From NCBI GenBank assembly GCA_036559705.1, contig DATBSP010000074.1, forward strand, positions 1 through 5,144: a stretch of DNA of 5,144 nucleotides, in the 5' to 3' direction. This DNA comes from Hyphomicrobium_A sp036559705. GTDB taxonomy: Bacteria; Pseudomonadota; Alphaproteobacteria; Rhizobiales; Hyphomicrobiaceae. A program made the position numbers and the translations under genes. Each line of letters starts with the position of its first letter. Position 1 is the stretch's first letter. Below the pieces are notes generated by a model, which was not told the DNA's origin, ran no database searches, and was given only the letters and a program-made list of their open reading frames with translations. Below, piece after piece: positions 1-4,862 of the stretch.

Positions 1-20
1 TCTCTCACTCCAAGATCGCT

Positions 21-39
21 CCGCACGCTTATCGTGCGG
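21..39 (-). terminator. Hairpin just after the small membrane protein gene
   Basis: A perfect 7-bp inverted repeat (CCGCACG / CGTGCGG, 5-base loop) begins 8 bases after the stop codon of the minus-strand gene ending at 48. The position fits a transcription terminator or 3'-end stabiliser. No T-run follows on the minus strand, so intrinsic termination is not certain. The structure is symmetrical and could also act on a gene to the left of the window. Confidence 0.45.
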
Positions 40-47
40 GTTCAAAC

Positions 48-329
48 TTACTGTATCGGTGCCTGAGTTGGGCGCGGCTCAGTGGTTGGTGTCGGAGAGG
101 CCATTGGCGGTGAGGTCGAAGGCGAAGGTGACGGCGTCACCGTCTGCACAGACGGCCCGGCGTTCGTGGTGTCGCCGTCGCCCGTCGGTGTGCTATTGGG
201 CAAAAACATCAGGATCAACACCACGGCAACGGCGGCTGCCAGGATGAGAGGTAGGAGCGCACTGCCTGCTAAAACCGAGGGATTTCTGGCCCTCAGACTT
301 TGGTCGACGGGGTGGATGCGCGGGTCCAT
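48..329 (-). CDS. Small single-pass membrane protein with Pro/Ser/Thr-rich tail, function unknown
   Basis: This 93-residue protein has a short charged N-terminus (residues 1-18), one strongly hydrophobic segment (about 20-43, rich in Ala, Val, Leu and Ile) and a low-complexity tail (about 45-93) made mostly of Pro, Ser and Thr. The layout suggests one membrane anchor with a flexible extension, probably periplasmic by the positive-inside rule because Arg residues precede the anchor. The start at 329 is chosen over an upstream in-frame ATG at 446 because GGAGG lies 6 bases before it (336-340). A GGAAC-N17-TGTT motif upstream (356-381) resembles an EcfG promoter and would give a leader of about 20 bases that includes this ribosome binding site. 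I recognise no catalytic motif. The product could be a small envelope stress protein, but that is inferred only from the promoter. Confidence 0.7.
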   Translation of the reverse strand: MDPRIHPVDQSLRARNPSVLAGSALLPLILAAAVAVVLILMFLPNSTPTGDGDTTNAGPSVQTVTPSPSPSTSPPMASPTPTTEPRPTQAPIQ

Positions 330-355
330 AGAATTCCTCCATTGTTTTGGACTCG

Positions 356-381
356 AACAGCACCGCAGCCCGCAAGGTTCC
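356..381 (-). promoter_or_regulatory. Probable EcfG-type (general stress sigma) promoter for the membrane protein gene
   Basis: On the minus strand GGAAC (377-381) is followed by a 17-base spacer and TGTT (356-359). The published alphaproteobacterial EcfG/RpoE2 consensus is GGAAC-N16/17-CGTT, so there is one mismatch. Transcription would begin near 349, about 20 bases before the ATG at 329, leaving room for the ribosome binding site. The motif and spacing are visible; the sigma factor assignment is inferred. Confidence 0.5.
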
Positions 382-428
382 GCTTTGCTCGCCTCCTCAT
401 AGTTAACTGATGCACACCGGCCGCGTCG

Positions 429-453
429 GGAACTGCCGCTAAGCATGGACGTT
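429..453 (+). promoter_or_regulatory. EcfG-type (general stress sigma) promoter for the cold shock gene
   Basis: GGAAC (429-433), a 16-base spacer and CGTT (450-453) match the alphaproteobacterial EcfG/RpoE2 consensus exactly. It points at the cold shock gene and would start transcription near 460, giving a leader of about 125 bases; long leaders are usual for cspA-type mRNAs. The only other plus-strand candidate is a poor sigma-70-like pair, TTGACC (521-526) with GACAAA 17 bases later. Confidence 0.65.
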
Positions 454-583
454 GAGTTTTAGAAGCCGCTCCCCGGCCTCCTCGACACGAGAACCAGGCC
501 GTGCCGGACCCTGCCTAGCATTGACCTGGAGCCCGCGCTGCTCGACAAAGACCTCGTCAACTAACTTCAGCGAGGTACTCTAA

Positions 584-790
584 GTGGCCCAAGGCACAGT
601 GAAGTGGTTCAACGGTCAGAAGGGCTATGGCTTCATCCAGCCCGACAACGGCGGCAACGACGTATTCGTGCATATCAGCGCCGTAGAACAAGCGGGCCTA
701 AGCCAGCTTGGCGAAGGTCAGAAAGTCTCATTTGAGACGGAGACTGGCCGCAACGGGAAGGCGTCGGCCGTGAATTTGAAAGTCCTCTAA
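584..790 (+). CDS. cspA: Cold shock protein, CspA family
   Basis: The gene encodes a 68-residue single cold shock domain, the full usual length of the family (CspA of E. coli has 70). It contains GTVKWFN near the start, the RNP1-type motif KGYGFI (residues 14-19) and the RNP2-type motif VFVHI (27-31), whose aromatic residues bind single-stranded RNA and DNA. Such proteins act in the cytoplasm as RNA chaperones that melt secondary structure; many copies are induced by stress or stationary phase rather than cold. The start is GTG, supported by GAGGT 7 bases upstream (572-576). A perfect EcfG-type promoter at 429-453 suggests general stress control. A DNA ligase gene begins 11 bases after the stop, so the two are probably co-transcribed. 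The paralogue letter cannot be settled from sequence alone. Confidence 0.95.
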   Translation: MAQGTVKWFNGQKGYGFIQPDNGGNDVFVHISAVEQAGLSQLGEGQKVSFETETGRNGKASAVNLKVL

Positions 791-801
791 CCGAGCCTCC
801 A

Positions 802-1509
802 TTGAAGCCGCGCCGTTCAACCCACCGCTCGGCGGCTCGCTTTCTTGGTCGTGTCATCGAGGGCGCGAAGCCGGCCCCGTTCCCCGGCTTCGTCGAGCCG
901 TGTTGCCCGACGTTGCGCAAGGCGCCCACTTCAGGCGATGCGTGGCTGCACGAGATCAAGCACGACGGCTATCGGGCGCAGGCGCAGTTCAACGAGCGGC
1001 CGATCATCTACACGCGGCGCGGCTACGACTGGGCGACACGAATGCCGACCATCGCCGCTTCGCTCGACGCCTTGCCGGTCAACAATGTCATCCTCGACGG
1101 TGAGCTGGTGGCGGTCGACGCCAAGGGCAAGCCAGTATTCTACGAACTACCGGCTGCCGTCGCGGCGAAGCCGTCGCGCGTCAAGGCGCGGCTGATCTAC
1201 TACGCCTTCGATGTGCTCTACCTCGATGGCTTCGACCTGCGCGGCGCGCCGCTGATCGACCGCAAGCGCGTGCTGGAAGCGTTGCTCGATAACTCGCCGG
1301 GCATGCAGCTCATCAAGTACGTCGACCACATCGTCGGCAACGGCGAGCTGGTGCTGGGGCATGTTTGCAAGCTGGGCTTGGAAGGCATCGTGTCGAAGCG
1401 CGCCGACGCGCCGTACCGCTCCGGCAAGCGCCCTGAGTGGATCAAGACCAAGTGCGCCGCGTGGCGCCAAGCGAACAGGGAGCGTTTCGAGAAGATGAAC
1501 AACAGGTAG
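802..1509 (+). CDS. ATP-dependent DNA ligase, LigD-type nucleotidyltransferase domain without OB fold
   Basis: This 235-residue protein is the adenylation domain of an ATP-dependent DNA ligase of the LigD (end-joining) type. In order it has motif I with the adenylated lysine (K53 in KHDG), motif III (DGE, 99-101), motif IIIa (AFDVLYLDG, 135-143), motif IV (EGIVSKR, 194-200) and motif V (WIKTKC, 213-218). The nick-sealing active site therefore looks complete. The protein ends about 18 residues after motif V, so the OB-fold domain that normally closes over DNA is missing, as are LigD's polymerase and phosphoesterase domains. No OB-like sequence is readable downstream in other frames, and a hairpin overlaps the stop codon, so this looks like a natural end. 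The TTG start at 802 has no clear ribosome binding site; translation may be coupled to the cold shock gene 11 bases upstream. A TTG at 913 would remove the conserved PGFVEPC segment, so 802 is preferred. It may act with Ku or another LigD encoded elsewhere. Confidence 0.85.
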   Translation: MKPRRSTHRSAARFLGRVIEGAKPAPFPGFVEPCCPTLRKAPTSGDAWLHEIKHDGYRAQAQFNERPIIYTRRGYDWATRMPTIAASLDALPVNNVILDGELVAVDAKGKPVFYELPAAVAAKPSRVKARLIYYAFDVLYLDGFDLRGAPLIDRKRVLEALLDNSPGMQLIKYVDHIVGNGELVLGHVCKLGLEGIVSKRADAPYRSGKRPEWIKTKCAAWRQANRERFEKMNNR

Positions 1510-1540
1510 CCCCGGCGCTCAATGGGGGCGACGCCGGGGC
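1509..1540 (+). terminator. Strong GC hairpin at the end of the cold shock-ligase unit
   Basis: GCCCCGGCG (1509-1517) and CGCCGGGGC (1532-1540) form a 9-bp perfect stem with a 14-base loop. The first arm starts at the last base of the ligase stop codon. There is no T-run, so this may be a weak or assisted terminator or an mRNA 3'-end stabiliser. Its position supports the ligase ending naturally here. Confidence 0.5.
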
Positions 1541-1721
1541 CTGATCGACGAGGCAGCGGGGTGCCTCGAGTTTCGGTGCCGGCTACGCAATACCAGCCGT
1601 TGCACCGATCAACGCGAGAGCCTTGTACGCAGAACGTCGGCTCTAGCGCGACAACGCCGCCGCGCCGCGCTGGTTTCCCGTCAGTCGCGGTTATCCACAG
1701 GGCAGTTGCAAAGGGCTTAAA

Positions 1722-1753
1722 CCCGGCGGCGGAGTGCGGAGCCAACCGCCGGG
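1722..1753 (-). terminator. Terminator of the 49-residue minus-strand gene
   Basis: Read on the minus strand, CCCGGCGG (1746-1753) and CCGCCGGG (1722-1729) pair as an 8-bp stem with a 16-base loop, followed directly by TTT. It begins 6 bases after the stop codon at 1760. A GC stem with a short T-tract is typical of intrinsic terminators. Confidence 0.55.
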
Positions 1754-1759
1754 CCGGAC

Positions 1760-1909
1760 CTATTCGCCCGGAAAGGCGACGTGGTCCGACACAGGAAGCG
1801 CGTGTCGAGGCGACTTGGTTCCTATCTCTTCGATATAGATTTCGCCGTTGCGGAACGCGGCCACGTAACGTTGGGGTTTCCGCAACAGGCGGAGCAGTTC
1901 CAGAAGCAT
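1760..1909 (-). CDS. Small hypothetical protein, 49 residues
   Basis: I do not recognise the family with certainty. The 49-residue product starts with a Leu/Arg-rich, probably amphipathic helix (MLLELLRLLRKPQR), continues with a likely beta-hairpin stretch (YVAAFRNGEIYIEEIG) and ends with a short polar tail. It has no signal peptide and no Cys. Three sequence features support a real gene: GGAGG 5 bases before the ATG (1915-1919), a GC-rich hairpin with TTT just after the stop, and clean coding composition compared with longer Arg/Pro-rich readings in other frames. A second ATG at 1911-1913 lies only one base from the ribosome binding site and opens a different, non-protein-like frame, so it is not used. 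It appears to be monocistronic. A small cytoplasmic or peripheral membrane protein is plausible, but the function is unknown. Confidence 0.6.
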   Translation of the reverse strand: MLLELLRLLRKPQRYVAAFRNGEIYIEEIGTKSPRHALPVSDHVAFPGE

Positions 1910-2050
1910 GCATTCCTCCACAGGCCGCTCTGCGGCGGCATCATGGTGGAGATTTGGGTTTGTTCGACGTCAGGGCAAGCACGCCATACGCGATTGTCAT
2001 CGTTCGTTATAGGTAGCTGCGAATGGCCGGTACTTCCAAAGTGGCTTGGG

Positions 2051-2261
2051 TCACTCTGCGTCGGCAAGAGCAGCGATCGCCTTAGCCATCGCTAGAGCTT
2101 CTCGATGTCTGAGTGTCTGCGGAGACGCGCCGCGCGCAATCCGTCAACCGCATAGACGTACGCAAGCACAAAGCCGTTGCTCGACACGACGCGGAAGCCA
2201 CCAGGTATGGCATCGATACCCAGGGCGGTGGGAAACGATCTCTGAAGCTTGCCGACGACAT
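2051..2261 (-). pseudogene. Broken small rhizobial hypothetical gene with two frameshifts
   Basis: The minus strand carries three pieces of one small protein in three frames. Piece one starts at an ATG (2261) and ends in RFPPPW. Piece two reads DAIPGGFRVVSSNGFVLAYVYAVDG. Piece three reads LRHREALAMAKAIAALADAE and stops at 2051. From memory, this order (FPPPW, then PGGF-V, then NG-LAYVY, then a C-terminal helix with EA--MA--IA-L) is that of a common rhizobial family of about 65-70 residues with no known function. Restoring one base near 2215-2219 and one in the GC-rich stretch 2115-2145 gives exactly 71 codons including the stop. The longest single-frame reading covers only part of the family and stops at 2092. 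An in-frame TAA four codons upstream of the ATG fixes the start. No good ribosome binding site is seen. Sequencing error is an alternative to decay. Confidence 0.6.
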
Positions 2262-2313
2262 TTGGCCGATTTAGCTTAGATAGAACGAAAGGGGAACTGA
2301 CTAGGGCGCTTAG

Positions 2314-2538
2314 ATGGTCAGGCTGCATCCCACACGTTTGATGCGCAGTGGCGAGGTGGCGCTTTGGCATGAGGGAAAAATCGTCTGGCTAGGGAGCGTG
2401 GGTTCCGATGTGCGCGACATCACCTTCGATGCGGTGTCATTGAGCACCGACGATAGCCTCCGCATCACCGCGTCGATTGGTGAGGGTGCGATAACTGCCG
2501 AAACTATCCGTGCGACGCTTGCCGATTGGTGGGGCTAG
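2314..2538 (+). CDS. Hypothetical protein, 74 residues
   Basis: I do not recognise this protein. It is 74 residues long with balanced, soluble composition: a basic N-terminus (1-12), alternating hydrophobic stretches typical of beta strands (EVALWHEGKIVWLGSVG, then ITFDAVSLSTDDSLRITASIG) and an acidic or neutral C-terminal helix (AITAETIRATLADWWG). There is no signal peptide, membrane segment or cysteine. The ATG at 2314 has AGGG 7 bases upstream (2303-2306). An in-frame ATG at 2341 lacks a ribosome binding site but would remove the less protein-like basic N-terminus. No competing long reading lies on the other strand. It diverges from the broken small gene at 2051-2261 and has no obvious operon partner. 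It could be a small beta-sheet protein of an unknown rhizobial family. Confidence 0.5.
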   Translation: MVRLHPTRLMRSGEVALWHEGKIVWLGSVGSDVRDITFDAVSLSTDDSLRITASIGEGAITAETIRATLADWWG

Positions 2539-2665
2539 TTCGGAATGCGCACGAGCCGAATATGACCTACCCTGTAAAAAGTGGCATCAATCACCCGCAG
2601 GAGTTACGGGGTTTCATGAGTGCCGCGCGGAGACGCCGAACGGGCGAAGCGTCGAGGTGCCACCC

Positions 2666-2848
2666 CTACCGCCCCCGCCGACAATACACCTTGCGTGTGA
2701 CGCCTTCGGGCAACTTGACGTGTGCGTCGCGCTGCATTCGCTCCGCGGAGCGGCAGGCGAAGGCGGTGCGGTAGGTGTAGGTCTTAGCCTCTAGGGGCTC
2801 GCCGGAGGCGGAGAGCAGGAGGACGATCAAGGTGGTCATGTCGAGCAT
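2666..2848 (-). CDS. Small hypothetical protein with hydrophobic N-terminus and two cysteines, 60 residues
   Basis: The 60-residue product has a hydrophobic start (MLDMTTLIVLLLSASG), a middle with Cys32 in a helix-like segment (TAFACRSAERMQRDAHV) and a C-terminal KLPEGVTRKVYC with Cys56 followed by a basic tail. The hydrophobic segment, only about 9 residues, is short for a signal peptide. If the protein were exported the two cysteines could form a disulfide. The start at 2848 is chosen because GGGAG lies 7 bases upstream; the in-frame ATG at 2839 has only a weak site. The next in-frame ATG further upstream (2878) has no support. The pattern of Cys, a helix and a LPEGV-RKVYC ending resembles small rhizobial hypothetical proteins I recall, but no function is known. 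It lies 114 bases downstream of the caspase-like pseudogene on the same strand. Confidence 0.6.
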   Translation of the reverse strand: MLDMTTLIVLLLSASGEPLEAKTYTYRTAFACRSAERMQRDAHVKLPEGVTRKVYCRRGR

Positions 2849-2962
2849 CCGACGACTCCCTACATTGCTCCTCGGCAAACAACGCCCGTTCAGAGCCGGG
2901 GGCCGAGCAAGGACGACCTTCTCATTATCGCACTCTTTGCAGCAGCTCTATCGCAAGGACTT

Positions 2963-4235
2963 TCAATCCAAGCGACCAACAAGCGCGAAGTCCCCCCCAC
3001 GCGATCCGAAGCGAGCGGATTGACGTTCGTCTGCGAAACCGCGTGCCGCGGCTCGGCCTCGCCCACGCAAGAGCGTAGCGATGCGCGGCACTTGGTTCTG
3101 CACATGCGCGACGAGTTCGGAGAGTTCAATCATGCGGTCGCCGTTGCGATCGCCGCCGCGCAGCGCGTCGAGCAGGGCCCAGGTGAAGACTCCATGGCCC
3201 TCGTAACCCTCAAACGCAGATTTGCCCTCGGCCGCAGCGGTCAGCACCGGGCGCCCCGTTGCCTCGTGCAATCGGCCGATGGCCGCATCCGAGACCGCGC
3301 CCTCGGCGCGTGAGCGGCAATACCCGCTCACTAGCGCACCCGACTCGCAGGTATCGAGTAGAAGTACTGAGCGCTTCGCCTTGATGCGATTTACGAGCCA
3401 GTCTTGGAGGTGACTTTGGCTGATGGCGCGCGTCTGCAAGGCAGCCGGATCGACACCACCGTCGTAGTCCTGCGGGATCGTGTAAAAGTTCCGTCTTGCG
3501 AGACGCCGTGAGCGGCGGCAAATAGCACGAAGGTGTCGCTCGGGTTGATCTGGATGCCATTCGGTCGATGGCCGACTGAACGCCAAAGGCCGACGCGTGG
3601 GCGTCCAATAACTCGGTCACCTTGACGGCGGCATAGGCACCGGCGCCAGCACGCTTCATAGCATCCGCCAGCGCCTTGGCGTCGTTGGCGGCAAGACTCA
3701 GCGGAAGGAACCCCACAACTTTGCCACCTGCCATCGGAGATCCCTCGTCGACATAGGAATTGATGCCGATAGCGAGCACATGAAGCGTCGGTTTCTCCGT
3801 CTCATTTGCCTTTACGGTCGTGCGCGCCGGCGTCGACGCCAGGAGGTTGCCGTCATTGTAAGCCGCGACCTCCACGATGTTGTCGCCGGGATCTAGCGCC
3901 AACTGCCGAATAATTGTGAACTTGCCTTCCGCGCCCTCCGGTTTCGTGGCGACCGCGGCCGTTATTCTGTTAACGCGCCACTCAATGCGGCCGACGCCCT
4001 TGCCGCGGTCGCGAATGCGCGCCTCAACCTCGATCAGGTCCGTCGCCACGGCAGTGCGGGTGGCCGGCTGGACGATGGCCACGTCCGGCGCAGGGCCGCT
4101 GCATTGGTGGCGGCGCGAGCAACACGCCTGGAAGCCGCGCACGACGGAGAGCAAGTCGCCCGCGTTCGAGGAAGCGGCGAAGAAGCACTGGTCGGTGATA
4201 TCGCCCGTGAGCCAGGGAGAGGCGCTGTGAACCAT
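2963..4235 (-). pseudogene. Caspase-like protease (peptidase C14 type) gene with two frameshifts
   Basis: Restoring one base near 3554-3560 and one near 3489-3492 gives one frame of 424 residues plus stop, with no other interruption. The N-terminal part (about 50-145, starting PDVAIVQPATRTAV) looks like the beta-rich domain that precedes the protease domain in rhizobial caspase-like proteins. The caspase fold follows: LHVLAIGINSY (151-161), the ND-KALADAMK segment (184-193), the catalytic His in FAAAHG (His243, codon 3508-3510) and the catalytic Cys in LLLDTCESG (Cys297, codon 3347-3349). A DRNGDRMIELSE stretch (363-374) resembles an EF-hand calcium loop. Such proteins cleave after specific residues in regulated proteolysis or cell-death-like pathways. 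As sequenced, the first frame runs on with an unrelated tail and lacks both catalytic residues. The WD40 repeats often found upstream in this group are absent. The ATG at 4235 has only a weak AGG site. Decay is likely; sequencing error is possible. Confidence 0.8.
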
Positions 4236-4259
4236 TCGAACCTGACGGCGTCGCGCGAC

Positions 4260-4328
4260 GTCAGCTTTGGGTCAGAAGCGGACATCGGCCGCGTCGCTCC
4301 GAATGTCCGCTTTGGGCCAAGAGCGGAC
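4260..4328. repeat. Two copies of a 24-base palindromic repeat, Bradyrhizobium type
   Basis: Two 24-base units (4260-4283 and 4305-4328) match at 20 of 24 positions and repeat every 45 bases. The second is an inverted repeat with arms GTCCGCT / AGCGGAC around TTGGGCCAAG; the first has one arm mismatch. A degenerate left half, GTCTGCTTTAGG (4429-4440), sits about 100 bases on. Read as protein, such units give the recurrent string FG-(E/R)AD(I/L), which I recall from many spurious short proteins predicted in rhizobial genomes, so these look like members of a dispersed repeat family rather than a gene. They lie 25 bases upstream of the start of the caspase-like pseudogene. Confidence 0.65.
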
Positions 4329-4330
4329 TT

Positions 4331-4559
4331 GCAGGCTTGCAGTGAACCAGCGCCCTGTGAAGGTGCACTATCCCAATTGCGGATATGGCGCCGCTAGTTG
4401 CGGGAAGTGCAGCGGCTGACCTCGCAAAGTCTGCTTTAGGCGCGTGCCGCCGCTGAACGAAGTCCGGGGCTAGCCACCCAGTGGACGAAGTCGTTCTGAA
4501 AACGGATCGAAGCCCTCTTCCGAAGTCGCGCTATTCTTCATTTGCGCCAAGCATCGGGG
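4331..4559. other. Gene-free stretch between the repeat and the secreted protein gene
   Basis: Together with the repeat this makes 324 bases (4236-4559) without a supported gene. Apart from the degenerate repeat half at 4429-4440 I see nothing: no ribosome binding site with a protein-like frame, no T-tailed hairpin and no promoter. The plus-strand reading from 4481 to 4711 is Ser/Arg-rich and mostly overlaps the secreted protein gene on the other strand. Confidence 0.4.
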
Positions 4560-4862
4560 TCACATGGGCAAGCAAAGCCAAGCGCCTAAGCAGGTGTGGG
4601 GTGCCGTCGCGCTGCACGCCGTCTGCCAGGAGCGACACGTCGTTGTCCCCGAGCCGTCGACGCACTTCGTGTGGACAGGGCCCTTCCCCACGCGACCCTT
4701 GCCATAGATGATGTTTGCGAGACCGTGCGTCGCAAAGACCTCGGCGATATCGTGGGTCACAGCTTCGCCGAGCGACTCGACCTTGATGCAGTCAGCCTGA
4801 GCCGTCGCCGAAAGCGCGAAGATCGCCGCCGCGGCGGCTAAGCCTAGCTTCAAAGAGCGCAT
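4560..4862 (-). CDS. Secreted cysteine-rich protein with signal peptide, 100 residues
   Basis: The protein begins with a classic Sec signal peptide: basic start (MRSLK), an Ala/Leu core (about 6-19) and an AQA cleavage motif, predicting a mature protein from Asp24. The mature part has six cysteines (25, 67, 76, 83, 91, 97), compatible with disulfides in the periplasm. It includes the segment EAVTHDIAEVFATHGLANII followed by GKGRVGKGPVHTKC and TTTCRSWQTAC. I recall small exported rhizobial proteins of unknown function with a similar layout (helix, GPV-T-C, TTC, Q-AC) that end near the TAC motif; the last 17 residues here (CLGAWLCLPM at the end) go beyond that and may be an altered C-terminus. 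The start at 4862 has GGAGG 5 bases upstream and places the signal peptide at the N-terminus; the in-frame ATG at 5018 would bury it. A weak TTGTCG-N17-TAGTTT promoter candidate lies at 4897-4925. Confidence 0.75.
   Translation of the reverse strand: MRSLKLGLAAAAAIFALSATAQADCIKVESLGEAVTHDIAEVFATHGLANIIYGKGRVGKGPVHTKCVDGSGTTTCRSWQTACSATAPHTCLGAWLCLPM

Noticed and set aside
521..549. TTGACC-N17-GACAAA as a sigma-70 promoter for the cold shock gene
   Set aside because: The -10 half matches only three of six positions; the EcfG-type motif further upstream is far better.
463..555. Short open stretch before the cold shock gene ending DLEPALLDKDLVN
   Set aside because: It has no start codon in frame and lies in the expected leader of the cold shock mRNA.
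1691..1699. Perfect DnaA-box word TTATCCACA
   Set aside because: There is a single copy, with no cluster, AT-rich element or replication gene nearby. One chance occurrence is not evidence of an origin.
1218..1913. Minus-strand frame of 231 residues
   Set aside because: It is a shadow of the ligase and of the 49-residue gene; its ATG is one base from the ribosome binding site and the composition is Arg/Pro/Cys-rich.
1522..2016. Plus-strand frame of 164 residues after the ligase
   Set aside because: It is Arg/Pro-rich without domain-like stretches, overlaps the well-supported 49-residue gene on the opposite strand, and has no ribosome binding site; its start lies within the loop of the hairpin.
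2510..2794. Two overlapping plus-strand frames (94 and 82 residues)
   Set aside because: They run antisense to the 60-residue minus-strand gene, with irregular composition and no ribosome binding site.
3020..3313. Plus-strand frame of 97 residues
   Set aside because: It is antisense to the conserved protease domain of the caspase-like pseudogene.
4104..4397. Plus-strand frame of 97 residues with repeated FG-(E/R)AD(I/L)
   Set aside because: The repeated peptide is translation of the palindromic DNA repeat, a familiar source of spurious rhizobial proteins.
4481..4711. Plus-strand frame of 76 residues
   Set aside because: It mostly lies antisense to the secreted Cys-rich protein and is Ser/Arg-rich.
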